Shown piece by piece: positions 26,527 to 36,101 of a stretch of DNA of 64,000 nucleotides. The notes under the pieces were generated by a model. It had not been told where the DNA came from. It worked only from the letters and a program-made list of their open reading frames with translations, and did no database searches. Each line of letters begins with the position of its first letter. Within the stretch, counting starts at the first letter, position 1. The stretch covers positions 1 through 64,000 of the forward strand of contig NZ_JBQEON010000010.1 of NCBI RefSeq assembly GCF_052045245.1, in the 5' to 3' direction. A program made the position numbers and the translations under genes. This DNA comes from Burkholderia sp052045245. Its GTDB lineage: Bacteria > Pseudomonadota > Gammaproteobacteria > Burkholderiales > Burkholderiaceae.

Positions 26527-26816
26527 GCGAACGGCCCCGTGCCGGTGAGCCACACGATCACCGCGACCACGAGCCCGATCGCGGTGCACACGGCGAGCTG
26601 GTAAGGCACGGTGGCGGCCCAGCCGGTCGCGACGAATACGCGGTGCGCGACGATCGCGCCGACGATGCCGACGATCGCACTGACGAGCCAGAGCGGGAAA
26701 TATGCGCCGAACAGCACGTACGACGGTGCGCCGCGCGACGTGCAGCCCGCGAGCGGCAGGGCGGGCACCAGGGCGGCGGCGACGCGCAGGGGGGCGCGCG
26801 GCGTTGTTGTTCTCAT
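26523..26816 (-). CDS. YtcA-family small lipoprotein
   Basis: A 97-residue protein with a lipobox LAGC (Cys25) followed by two hydrophobic segments (about 34-58 and 70-92) containing GAYFPLWLVSAIVGIVGAI and VFVATGW. This is the YtcA family, which in E. coli also precedes mdtNOP. It is the first gene of the efflux operon here. Its role is unknown; the consistent linkage suggests a small accessory subunit of the pump. Confidence 0.8.
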   Translation of the reverse strand: MRTTTPRAPLRVAAALVPALPLAGCTSRGAPSYVLFGAYFPLWLVSAIVGIVGAIVAHRVFVATGWAATVPYQLAVCTAIGLVVAVIVWLTGTGPFA

Positions 26817-27451
26817 GGTGTGACGAGCTCGACGTTGGAGGTGGATGCCGGGCACGGCGCAATGCGGTTCGTCGCCGCAACGACTACTTCGCGATATGGC
26901 GCCGATAATAAATCAGCGCGATGCGGATCGCCAGCGATGCGGCATGCACCGGCGGCCTGCGTCAGGCACGTCCGCGGCCGGCTCGCGATTCTGCCAGCAC
27001 ATGCTCTTGTAGGGTTGCTAACGGACTGTAAAGGATCGTCAGACGAAAAAAACGGCGTCGCGACGTTGGTGCGCCGATGCGCGGGAATCGCTGCACGAAT
27101 GATCGATCGCAGCATGAACCAGCGAGAATCCGCGGTCGGGCGTGGCGGGCGTGACCAGGCGGGGCGGATGGGCGCATCCGCGATGCACGCCGGCGACGGC
27201 TGTTCGGCGTGACGTCGTCGGCGTTGCGTCACGTTGCGTCACGTCGCGACACGACGCGACACGACGCGACGCGGCGTGCCAGGCGACGCAATCGGCCCGC
27301 CCGCCGCGGCCGTGACCGGTCGTGCCATCCGGTATCTGTGTACCATCGTGCGTAGGGTGCGACGCGCGGCGCGGGACATGACGGGATCTGGCGTCACGGC
27401 CCCGTTCGATGCGCGGCGCGGCAGCGGTATCGCAACGAGGATGAGTGTTCC
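26817..27451. repeat. Intergenic region with a 10-bp imperfect tandem array
   Basis: About 635 bp between the divergent efflux operon and metallophosphoesterase gene. At 27226-27273 there are roughly five 10-bp units: GCGTCACGTT, GCGTCACGTC, GCGACACGAC (twice) and a partial GCGACGCGG. The period approximates one helical turn, so repeated protein contacts on one face are possible, but simple slippage is the simpler origin. No gene is seen; the efflux promoter must lie in the left part. Confidence 0.6.
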
Positions 27452-28600
<1,149 letters not shown>

Positions 28601-28606
28601 CGTGCG

Positions 28607-29191
28607 TCAGACGATGCGCGCGATATCGTCGAAATCGAAGCGCGGGCTGCGCGGGAACAGGCCCGCCGGGTCGCCGTAGCCGAGATTCACCAGGAAGTTG
28701 GTGCGGATCGCGGTGCCGGCGAAGAATTCGGCATCGACCTTCGCGGCATCGAAGCCCGACATCGGCCCGGCATCGAGGCCGAGCGCACGCGCGGCGAGGA
28801 TCAGATACCCGCCTTGCAGCGACGAATTGCGAAACGCGGTGGCTTCGATCAGCGCGTCGTTGCCGGCGAACCAGCTGCGCGCGTCGGCGTGCGGGAACAG
28901 GCGCGGCAGGTGCTCGTGAAACGCGAAATCCATGCCGACGATCACGGTGACGGGCGCGGCCATCGTCTTCGCGAGATTGCCCTCGGACAGCGCCGGTTTC
29001 AGGCGCGCCTTCGCTTCGGGCGACTTGACGAACACGAAGCGCGCGGGGCTCGCGTTCGCCGACGTCGGGCCGAATTTCGTCAGGTCGATCAGCCGGTGCA
29101 GCAGCGCATCGGCGACGGGTTTGTCCTGCCACGCGTTATGCGTGCGGGCGGTGACGAACAACTGGTCGAGGGCGGAATCGGAGAGCGTCAT
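28607..29191 (-). CDS. Nitroreductase-family protein, RutE/malonic semialdehyde reductase-like
   Basis: A 194-residue flavin reductase. The family pattern ARTHNAWQDKPVADALLHRLIDLTKFGPTSANASPARFVFV marks the RutE/HadB subgroup of FMN-dependent nitroreductases; the length matches RutE (196). RutE reduces malonic semialdehyde to 3-hydroxypropionate in pyrimidine breakdown, but no other rut gene is nearby, so only the subfamily is claimed. The start at 29191 is set by homology; a much longer upstream frame is not supported. Confidence 0.8.
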   Translation of the reverse strand: MTLSDSALDQLFVTARTHNAWQDKPVADALLHRLIDLTKFGPTSANASPARFVFVKSPEAKARLKPALSEGNLAKTMAAPVTVIVGMDFAFHEHLPRLFPHADARSWFAGNDALIEATAFRNSSLQGGYLILAARALGLDAGPMSGFDAAKVDAEFFAGTAIRTNFLVNLGYGDPAGLFPRSPRFDFDDIARIV

Positions 29192-29444
29192 GGTGGGTCC
29201 GGGAAGAGTTCGGCCGCGTCGCGTCGGCCGGTATTGCGGAAGAAGGCCGCGCCCTGGATAAGGGCGCGCTGCGACAGGCCGCGATGATAGCGTGGTGCGG
29301 GACAACGCGGCGGCTTTGCGGGGCGGACTGGCGATGCGCGGGCCTGTCATGCGCCGGAATGACAGCGCATGGCGGTGCGCGTCGGCGTTGGCTACCATGC
29401 AGACATGGTCCTCCTGCACCGTTCATCCGCTGCCTGATCCCGAC

Positions 29445-30053
29445 ATGTCGACGCCCGATTTCTTCGACGATACGCCCGCGCCCGACGTGGACTGGTACCC
29501 GGACTGGCTCGTGCCGGCCGAGGCCGACCGCGCGCTGGCCGCGCTGATCGACGAGGTCGCGTGGCGGCAGGACACGATCCGCACGCCGCGCGGACGCATT
29601 CCGCTACCGCGGCTCACCGCGTGGCAGGGCGAGCCGGACGCCGTCTACGTGTATTCGGGAATCCGCAACGTGCCCGCGCCGTGGACGCCGGCCGTGCTCG
29701 AGCTGAAGCGCGCGGTCGAGGCAACCAGCGGCGCGCATTTCAACAGCGTGCTGCTCAATCGTTACCGCAACGGGCAGGACAGTCTCGGCTGGCATGCGGA
29801 CAACGAACCGGAGCTCGGCGACGCGCCGGTGATCGCATCGGTGAGCCTCGGTGCGATGCGCGTGTTCGATCTGCGTCATCGTGCGACCGGCGTCGTGCAT
29901 GCGTACCGGCTGACGCACGGCAGCCTGCTGGTGATGCGGGGCCGCACGCAGGCCGAATGGCAGCACCGCGTGCCGAAGGCGCCGGCCGTGCAGGGCGAGC
30001 GCGTCAACCTGACGTTCCGGCGGGTGGTGTCGTCGTCGGCGGCGGGGCGTTAG
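29445..30053 (+). CDS. alkB: Alpha-ketoglutarate-dependent DNA/RNA dioxygenase AlkB
   Basis: A 202-residue Fe(II)/2-oxoglutarate dioxygenase that removes methyl groups from 1-methyladenine and 3-methylcytosine. Iron ligands His117, Asp119 (GWHADN) and His174 (QHRVPK), and the 2-oxoglutarate-binding Arg pair in RVNLTFRR, are present. The start is uncertain: 29445 (MSTPDFF) is set by homology, but no ribosome-binding site is visible and an ATG at 29397 in frame is an alternative. It stands alone, not with an ada gene. Confidence 0.9.
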   Translation: MSTPDFFDDTPAPDVDWYPDWLVPAEADRALAALIDEVAWRQDTIRTPRGRIPLPRLTAWQGEPDAVYVYSGIRNVPAPWTPAVLELKRAVEATSGAHFNSVLLNRYRNGQDSLGWHADNEPELGDAPVIASVSLGAMRVFDLRHRATGVVHAYRLTHGSLLVMRGRTQAEWQHRVPKAPAVQGERVNLTFRRVVSSSAAGR

Positions 30054-30382
30054 CGGCTGGCGATGCCGATGGTCCGGCGCGATTGATCGGCTCGGGGTCG
30101 CGCCCTTTTCAAGCCGATGCGACCCATCGGTCGTCCATGCGGCACGTTGCCGCACAGGTGGTGCGCCATCCTTCGGAAACAGGCTCGTGAGGCCCGTGCC
30201 CTATGGGTTTCAGGGGGATTTGATCGACCGTCCGGTTTCGATAGGCAGGTGTAAGTCCTGATGGTGCGTCGCAACATTCCTTGACTAGACTATCGAAAGA
30301 TTGAAGCGCGCCGTGACCCGGCGCATTTTTTCGACATGCCCGACGCGTCGCCGATGCGATGCGCAGGGCAGGAGCCTAACCC
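30054..30382. other. Intergenic region, nothing recognised
   Basis: About 330 bp between alkB and a small gene. The last 100 bp are less GC-rich and probably carry the promoter for the small gene. No repeat or RNA gene is seen. Confidence 0.5.
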
Positions 30383-30589
30383 GTGACCGTACTGGACTCA
30401 TCCCTCGAACCCTCGCTGCACGTCTTCGAACAAGACGGCGGATGGCAATGGGCGCTGACGGTGAAGCGAGCGTCCGGCGTCGGTGTGAAAGTCGTCGCAT
30501 TCAGCACGGACGGCTTTCGCGGCGAAGCCGACGCGTACGCCGCCGGCCGGCTCGCCCGTGCCGAATATAACGACGCCGTGACGGCCTGA
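30383..30589 (+). CDS. Small hypothetical protein, 68 residues
   Basis: A short soluble protein starting at GTG 30383 with AGGAG 9 nt upstream. The sequence (HVFEQDGGWQWALTVKRASG ... STDGFRGEADAYAAGRLARAEY) has a Trp-rich strand pattern followed by a helix and looks like a real small beta-alpha protein, with no family I recognise. It stands alone before the IclR gene. Confidence 0.6.
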   Translation: MTVLDSSLEPSLHVFEQDGGWQWALTVKRASGVGVKVVAFSTDGFRGEADAYAAGRLARAEYNDAVTA

Positions 30590-30960
30590 CGTCGCGTCGC
30601 GTCGCGCCGATCCCGTTCGCGGATCGGCGCGGTCATTTGCTGGCCGGCGTTTCCCCGTTCATTTTTCTCCCCCCGATACCCGAATCGATCCGTATGCGAC
30701 ATCGCATGCGGTGCGTCCGCGCGTCATGAGCCGCCACCGCCGCCCACGACGACGTTCCGGTGGGCAGCCCTGTCTATCGCTGTTATCCTTCCGATCGCAT
30801 CAGGCTATGCGCCAGTCCGGTTGCCGGGCCGAGCGCACCGGGCCGTCGGCCGCCTGCACCGGATCGTGTTGATCCGGTCCGGTCGAAAATCCATAATCAA
30901 GCATTGCGGGTCTTTCGTGAACGCTTCCATTCCGTCCATGTGCACAGGGTCAATTCAACG

Positions 30961-31905
30961 ATGAGCGGCGCATCGAAACCGCCGGCGAAGCCGGCCAGCG
31001 CGCCGCGCGCGGCAGCCGGCGGCGACGCCGACCACGACGCGTCGAAGCAGGGCGCGGGCGACGACGAAGCGTCCGGCGGCGCGTCGTCGTACCTGGTGCC
31101 GGGCCTCGAACGCGGGCTGCGGATCCTCGCCGAATTCTCCGCGCGCGAGCCGGTGCTCGGCGCACCCGAGCTGTCGAAGCGCATCGGCATCCCGCGCACG
31201 ACCACCTTCCGCCTGCTGCAGACGCTCGAGGCGCTCGGCTTTCTCGAGCGCGTGAACGGCGACCGTTATTTCCGGCTGGGCGTCGGCGTGCTGCGGCTCG
31301 GCTTCGAATACCTGAATTCGCTGGAACTGACCGATCTCGGCACGCCCGTGCTCGAACGGCTGCGTGACGCGTCCGGGCTGTCGACGCACCTGCTGATCCG
31401 TGACCAGCGCGACGTCGTGTTCGTCGCGAAGGCGCAGAGCAACACGTCGATGTTCGGTTCGGTGAAGGTGCACGTCGGCACGCGGCTGCCCGCGCATGCG
31501 ACCGTGCACGGCCACGTGCTGATGGGCGACCTCACGCGCGACGCGCTGCGCCAGCTGTATCCGGAGAAGCGGCTCGAGCAGTTCACCGAGCGCACGCCGG
31601 GCACCGTCGACGAACTGTACGAACGCGTGCGTCAGTACGCGCGGCTCGGCTACGCGGTCAGCGAGGCCGCATTCGAGAGCGGCATCTCGGCCGTGACCGC
31701 GCCGGTGCGCGATCATTCGGGGGCGATCGTCGCGGCGATCACCGCGACGGTGCCGCGCTCGGAGATCGGCGAGGCCGGCGAGAAGGAGCGGCTCGTCGAA
31801 GCGGTGTGCGGCGCGGCGGTCGACCTGTCGCAGCGCCTGAACTACCGGCCGCTCGAAAGCGACCCGACGTTCGCGCATGCGCGCCACCGCGTCGCGATGT
31901 TCTGA
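30961..31905 (+). CDS. IclR-family transcriptional regulator (first copy)
   Basis: A 314-residue regulator with an Ala/Pro/Asp-rich N-terminal tail (about 1-45) unusual for the family, then the winged HTH (VPGLERGLRILAEFS ... LSKRIGIPRTTTFRLLQTLEALGFLER) and the GAF-like effector domain (about 130-310). It is convergent with the porin gene, sharing a terminator. It is a close paralogue of the regulator at 37660; both probably control the adjacent catabolic operon through the GTTCC-N6-GGAAC sites. The ATG at 30961 is chosen by homology; the ribosome-binding site is weak. Confidence 0.88.
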   Translation: MSGASKPPAKPASAPRAAAGGDADHDASKQGAGDDEASGGASSYLVPGLERGLRILAEFSAREPVLGAPELSKRIGIPRTTTFRLLQTLEALGFLERVNGDRYFRLGVGVLRLGFEYLNSLELTDLGTPVLERLRDASGLSTHLLIRDQRDVVFVAKAQSNTSMFGSVKVHVGTRLPAHATVHGHVLMGDLTRDALRQLYPEKRLEQFTERTPGTVDELYERVRQYARLGYAVSEAAFESGISAVTAPVRDHSGAIVAAITATVPRSEIGEAGEKERLVEAVCGAAVDLSQRLNYRPLESDPTFAHARHRVAMF

Positions 31906-31954
31906 CCTGGAGAGCGAGCCGCGTCGCGCGGCTTCGCCCATCGCCGATCGCCAA

Positions 31955-31987
31955 CGAAAAGAGCAGCCCGCGTGGCTGCTCTTTTCG
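31955..31987. terminator. Bidirectional terminator between iclR and porin
   Basis: Hairpin with arms AAAAGAGCAGCC and GGCTGCTCTTTT around CCGCGT, flanked by A- and T-runs, 50 bp after the iclR stop and 34 bp after the porin stop on the other strand. Confidence 0.88.
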
Positions 31988-32020
31988 TTTCCGGCATCGG
32001 GCCTGCGGGCCCGTCGGGGC

Positions 32021-33100
32021 TCAGAACGAGTGATGGATGCCGGTCAGCACGATCACCTGGTTCGCGGTGCTCGACGTGCCGGCCGTGAAGAACGCGGCCT
32101 TCGCACCGCCCGAACCGTGTTCGACCAGCACGTTCGCATAGAGCTGCGTGCGCTTGGACAGCGCGTAGATGTCGCCGAGCTCGACCTGGGTCCAGCGGCG
32201 GCCGGCGAGCGTCGTCGTCGCGGCGCCGCCCGCGATCGTGTTGAACGCGCTGCTGCGGTAGTTCACGCCCGCGTCGTAGCTTTGGAACGTGTCGGAAAAC
32301 CCGTTCGACTGCATCTTCACGCGCGTGTAGAGGCCGTGCACGAGGAAGTCGCCGATCTGGTACGACGCGCCCGCGCCGATGTTCTCGACCTTGTTCGCGA
32401 GATAGCCGTTCGCGGTGTTCTGCCCCTGGAACGACGTGATGCCGGTCGTGCTGATCAGGATCGCGCGGTCGTGCTCGTTCGAGTAGACGGCCGACGCCTT
32501 GAACGGCCCGTTCGCATAGTTCAGCGCGACGCCGACCGACTTGCCGGTCGAGAAGTTCGTCGTATTGCCGAACGCCATCATCGCCGCGGCCGAGAAGCCG
32601 GCGAAGCCCGGCGAACGGTACTTGACCGAGTTGTTGTACGGCACGTTGCCGGTCGCGGCGAGCCCGTCGATGTTGCCGGGGTGGAACGCGTACCAGCTCA
32701 TCGCGAGATAGGCCGTGCTGAGCGGATCGAGATAGTCGAACGTCAGCGGCGTCTGGCGGCCGAGCGTCAGCGTGCCGTAGCGGTCCGAACCGAGGCCGAC
32801 GTACGCCGCGCGGTTCCAGATCGTGTTCGCGGTCGCGAACTGGCCGTTGTTCGTATAGAAGCCGTTTTCGAGCTGGAAGATCGCCGACAGGCCGCCGCCG
32901 AGGTCTTCCTTGCCTTTGAGGCCCCACCGATCGGGCTGCGTGTTGCCCTGGATCATCGCCCACTTCGCGTGGCCGCCGACGTTGTTCACATAGGCGACGC
33001 CGGCATCCATGCTGCCGTACAGCACCACGCTGCTCTGTGCCCACGCGCCCGACACGGCGCCCATCCCGATGACTGCTGCTGCTACCGCATGCTTGACCAT
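32021..33100 (-). CDS. Gram-negative porin, likely substrate-specific
   Basis: A 359-residue outer-membrane porin (Porin_4): signal peptide 1-21 (ending AWA), mature N-terminus QSSVVLYGSMDAGVAYV and C-terminal Phe (IHHSF). Unlike the porin at 12233 its codons are ordinary for the region. The start at 33100 follows AGGAGA. Its promoter region holds a GTTCC-N6-GGAAC palindrome (33204-33219), the same as before the oxygenase operon, so it is probably the outer-membrane entry for that pathway's substrate. Confidence 0.9.
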   Translation of the reverse strand: MVKHAVAAAVIGMGAVSGAWAQSSVVLYGSMDAGVAYVNNVGGHAKWAMIQGNTQPDRWGLKGKEDLGGGLSAIFQLENGFYTNNGQFATANTIWNRAAYVGLGSDRYGTLTLGRQTPLTFDYLDPLSTAYLAMSWYAFHPGNIDGLAATGNVPYNNSVKYRSPGFAGFSAAAMMAFGNTTNFSTGKSVGVALNYANGPFKASAVYSNEHDRAILISTTGITSFQGQNTANGYLANKVENIGAGASYQIGDFLVHGLYTRVKMQSNGFSDTFQSYDAGVNYRSSAFNTIAGGAATTTLAGRRWTQVELGDIYALSKRTQLYANVLVEHGSGGAKAAFFTAGTSSTANQVIVLTGIHHSF

Positions 33101-33203
33101 TTGATCTCCTGATTCTCCAAACCTGATGAAAACGGGCCGTGGTGGCGGGCGCGAGGACGGCCGGCCGTCGCGCGTTCTTCGTCACCGGGCGGGCATTTTT
33201 AAT

Positions 33204-33219
33204 GTTCCATATAAGGAAC
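33204..33219. promoter_or_regulatory. Candidate IclR operator, porin side
   Basis: GTTCC-ATATAA-GGAAC, a perfect 5-bp-arm palindrome with a 6-bp AT-rich centre, about 105 bp upstream of the porin start. The form is typical of IclR-family operators. An identical-arm site with the same spacing lies before the divergent operon. Confidence 0.7.
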
Positions 33220-33488
33220 AATGTGCCTCTGATGGAATGGAGTATAGAGGTGTCACGCGCAGGATCAAAAATAAATTTATCGGGCCGGATGAGGCTGCAG
33301 ACAATCCGCAACACGGGATCGAGAATCCTGAAAAAGGGACTTAAACCCCCGTCAACAAACAAAAAATCACATCTGATGCGGTAGGCGGAAGCGATCGTCG
33401 ACCCGGCGGTCAGTGTTTTCCCTAGGACATGCAGCTTTTTGTTTTACTCGTGGAAAGTCGCTTCTATAATCACCATCCATAAACTGCT

Positions 33489-33504
33489 GTTCCGGATATG
33501 GAAC
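33489..33504. promoter_or_regulatory. Candidate IclR operator, operon side
   Basis: GTTCC-GGATAT-GGAAC, same arms and spacing as the porin-side site, 45 bp before the ferredoxin start. The location near the likely transcription start fits repression or activation by one of the two IclR proteins. Confidence 0.7.
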
Positions 33505-33548
33505 AAATCCGGAGCGAACCGAGAGTCGATCAGAAGGAAGGGTGTGAG

Positions 33549-33866
33549 ATGTCTGAACAATGGGTTTGCGCCGGGCATGCCGGCGCGCTGTCGGAAGACA
33601 CGCCGATCGAGTTCAAGCGGACCGACGGCGTCGAAATCGGGATCTACCGCGTCGGCGACGACGTGTATGCGCTCGAGAACGTGTGCCCGCATGCCTACGC
33701 GCTGCTGACGCAGGGGTTCGTCGACGAAGGCACGGTCGAATGCCCGCTGCACGAGGCGGTGTTCGACATCAGGACCGGCGAATGCCTGAAGGGCCCGGGC
33801 GGGCGCGCGCTGAAGCAGTACGCGGTGCGCCTCGCCGGTGAAGAAATCCAGATCAAGGTGGAGTGA
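33549..33866 (+). CDS. Rieske [2Fe-2S] ferredoxin component of an oxygenase
   Basis: A 105-residue soluble Rieske protein. Ligands are Cys46, His48, Cys65 and His68 (CPHA ... CPLH), in the NirD/naphthalene-dioxygenase-ferredoxin style. It carries electrons from the FAD reductase (44455) to the oxygenase alpha subunit (34234). It is the first gene of the operon; the start at 33549 follows AAGGAAGGG. It ends one base before the next gene. Confidence 0.9.
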   Translation: MSEQWVCAGHAGALSEDTPIEFKRTDGVEIGIYRVGDDVYALENVCPHAYALLTQGFVDEGTVECPLHEAVFDIRTGECLKGPGGRALKQYAVRLAGEEIQIKVE

Positions 33867-33867
33867 C

Positions 33868-34179
33868 ATGAAAGAAGCGACCGTCAATTTCAATCCCTTC
33901 CTGAAGCCGTGGGTGGCACCGCAGCCGAACAACGTCGCCGGCAAGGGGCAGATCGAGATCCCGGGGCAGGTCGAGAACCAGGTGTGGCAGAACCGCAAGG
34001 CCGCGCCGACCCAGTACGAGAACGACCTCGGCGATGCGCTCGAACGCGTGTTCGAGAGCGGCGCGACCGAGCTGGACGATGTCGTCGCGGGCCTGAACCG
34101 CATCGGCTTCCGCGCGCCGGACGGCACGGCGTGGACCGCCGAGCGCTTTCGCGCCGAAATGGCCTCGCTGGCGGAATGA
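33868..34179 (+). CDS. Small recombinase-like HTH protein of unknown function
   Basis: A 103-residue protein with a Pro-rich N-terminus (FNPFLKPWVAPQPNN) and a C-terminal helical part whose LDDVVAGLNRIGFRAPDGTAWTAERFRAEMA resembles the short HTH repeat that follows serine recombinases. I recall the automated family name 'recombinase-like helix-turn-helix domain protein'. It has no recombinase catalytic domain. Being wedged between ferredoxin and oxygenase genes (1-bp and 54-bp gaps), it more likely serves the oxygenase complex or its assembly than DNA recombination. Function unknown. Confidence 0.75.
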   Translation: MKEATVNFNPFLKPWVAPQPNNVAGKGQIEIPGQVENQVWQNRKAAPTQYENDLGDALERVFESGATELDDVVAGLNRIGFRAPDGTAWTAERFRAEMASLAE

Positions 34180-34233
34180 GCGCGCGCGCCGCGTGACCGC
34201 CGACCCGACGACAACCGCATCCGGAGCACACTG

Positions 34234-35304
34234 ATGACGTCCCCCGCACAACACGAAGTCCAACACGACCCGGTCCGCGACTATCTCGATCGCGGCATCA
34301 AGAACTACTGGTATCCCGTCGCGCCGAGCTGGCAGGTGTCGAACGCGCCCGTCGGCCTCACGCGCCTGTCCGAGCAGATCGTGCTGTGGCGCGATCACGA
34401 GGGCAAGGTCCACGCGCTGGAAGATCGCTGCCCGCACCGCGGCGCGCGCCTGTCGCTCGGCTGGAACCTCGGCGGCAACATCGCCTGCTGGTATCACGGC
34501 GTCGAAATCGACGGTGGCGGCACGGTCAATCGTGTGCCGGCCGTGTCGAACTGTCCGCTCGAAGGCACGAAGTGCGTGAAGTCGTATCCGGTCGAAGAGA
34601 AGGCCGGTGCGATCTTCCTGTGGTTCGGCGACGAAGCGCATGGCGAGCCGGCGCCGCTGAACCTGCCGGAAGAGCTGGTCGCCGACGAGTACGGCCACTT
34701 CCTGTGCGTGTCGAACTGGAAGTGCAATTACCAGTACGCGATCGACAACGTGATGGATCCGATGCACGGCGCGTACCTGCACGCGACGTCGCACTCGATG
34801 GCCGAAGGCGACAAGCAGGCCGAGATGCGCGTGCGCAAGACGGAAACGGGCCTGATGTTCGAGAAGGTCGGCCAGCGCGACGTGAACTTCGACTGGGTCG
34901 AGCTCGGCGAAACCGGCTGCCTGTGGATGCGCCTCGCGATTCCGTACAAGCAGAAGTTCGGCCCGGGCGGCAACTTCGGGATCATCGGCTTCGCGACGCC
35001 GGTCGACGGCGACAACTGCCAAGTCTACTTCTGGCGGACCCGCAAGGTCAGCGGCTGGCAGCGCGACGTGTGGCGCTTCATGTACCGCAACCGCCTCGAG
35101 GGCCTCCATTGGGACGTGCTCGAGCAGGACCGCTACGTCCTCGAAAGCCTCGCGCCGCACGCACGCGATCACGAATACCTTTACCAGCACGACGTCGGCA
35201 TCACGCGCGTGCGCCGGATGCTGCGCCAGCGTGCGCAGGAACATCTGTCCGCGCTCGACGCGCACCGTGCGGCGCATGCCGCGGCGGAGTCCGCGAATGG
35301 CTGA
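34234..35304 (+). CDS. Rieske non-heme iron oxygenase, alpha subunit
   Basis: A 356-residue terminal oxygenase. The Rieske cluster ligands are Cys66, His68, Cys85 and His88 (CPHRG ... CWYHG); the mononuclear iron site is NVMDPMHGAYLH with bridging Asp175, His178 and His183. No beta subunit gene is present, so it is an alpha-only (phthalate/vanillate/carbazole-like) oxygenase, typically alpha3. It should mono- or dihydroxylate the ring or O/N-demethylate the substrate. Its stop overlaps the SDR start by 8 bp. Confidence 0.92.
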   Translation: MTSPAQHEVQHDPVRDYLDRGIKNYWYPVAPSWQVSNAPVGLTRLSEQIVLWRDHEGKVHALEDRCPHRGARLSLGWNLGGNIACWYHGVEIDGGGTVNRVPAVSNCPLEGTKCVKSYPVEEKAGAIFLWFGDEAHGEPAPLNLPEELVADEYGHFLCVSNWKCNYQYAIDNVMDPMHGAYLHATSHSMAEGDKQAEMRVRKTETGLMFEKVGQRDVNFDWVELGETGCLWMRLAIPYKQKFGPGGNFGIIGFATPVDGDNCQVYFWRTRKVSGWQRDVWRFMYRNRLEGLHWDVLEQDRYVLESLAPHARDHEYLYQHDVGITRVRRMLRQRAQEHLSALDAHRAAHAAAESANG

Positions 35305-36067
35305 GTTCGCACCGGTGGTGGCACTGCCGGGGCGCCGCGTGCTCGTCACGGGCGGCGCGCGCGGTCTCGGTGCCGCGTTCGTGAAGGCGCTGGTCGAGGC
35401 GGGCGCGCAGGTCGCGTTCGGCGACGTGCTTGCCGAAGCGGGCCGCGCGCTGGCCGCGCAGCTCACGCAAGCCGGCCACACCGCGCATTTCTTCGCACTC
35501 GACCTGGCCGATCCGGCGAGCGTCGACGCGTTCGTCGCACAGGGCGCTGCCGCGCTCGGCGGCATCGACGCGCTGATCAACAACGCGGCGATCACGAATT
35601 CGGGCGGCAAGCTGTCGACGGAACTCGACGTGTCGACCTGGGATGCCGTGATGAACGTGAACGTGCGCGGCGTGTGGCTCGTCAGCAATGCGGCGTTGCC
35701 GCACCTCGCGAAGTCGGGCCGCGGCGCGATCGTGAACCTCGCCTCGGACACCGCGCTGTGGGGCGCGCCGAAGCTGCTCGCCTACGTCGCCAGCAAGGGC
35801 GCGGTGATCGCGATGACGCATGCGCAGGCGCGCGAGTTCGGCGCGCACGGCGTGACGGTCAACGCGATCGCGCCGGGGCTTACCGAAGTCGAGGCGACGG
35901 CCTACGTGCCGGCCGAACGCCACGCGTTCTACATGCAGGGCCGCGCGCTCGCGCGTGCGCAGGTACCCGAGGACGTGACGGGCCCCGTGCTGTTCCTGCT
36001 GTCGGACGGCGCGCGTTTCGTGACGGGCCAACTGCTGCCGGTGAACGGCGGCTTCGTAATGAACTGA
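35297..36067 (+). CDS. SDR family dehydrogenase
   Basis: A 256-residue classical SDR: cofactor motif TGGARGLG (18-25), NNAA (about 96-99), catalytic Ser150, Tyr163 and Lys167. Acidic Asp after beta-2 (FGDVLAEA) suggests NAD. Coming directly after the oxygenase (8-bp overlap), it is a good candidate for a cis-dihydrodiol or alcohol dehydrogenase acting on the oxygenase product. Confidence 0.88.
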   Translation: MAEFAPVVALPGRRVLVTGGARGLGAAFVKALVEAGAQVAFGDVLAEAGRALAAQLTQAGHTAHFFALDLADPASVDAFVAQGAAALGGIDALINNAAITNSGGKLSTELDVSTWDAVMNVNVRGVWLVSNAALPHLAKSGRGAIVNLASDTALWGAPKLLAYVASKGAVIAMTHAQAREFGAHGVTVNAIAPGLTEVEATAYVPAERHAFYMQGRALARAQVPEDVTGPVLFLLSDGARFVTGQLLPVNGGFVMN

Positions 36068-36101
36068 ATTGAAGTTTTCACTCGGAATGAAGGAGAGGAC
36101 G

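Noticed and set aside
33868..34179. Possible site-specific recombinase or mobile-element remnant
   Set aside because: No catalytic domain, inverted repeats, target duplications or other mobility genes are present; tight operon spacing argues for a pathway protein.
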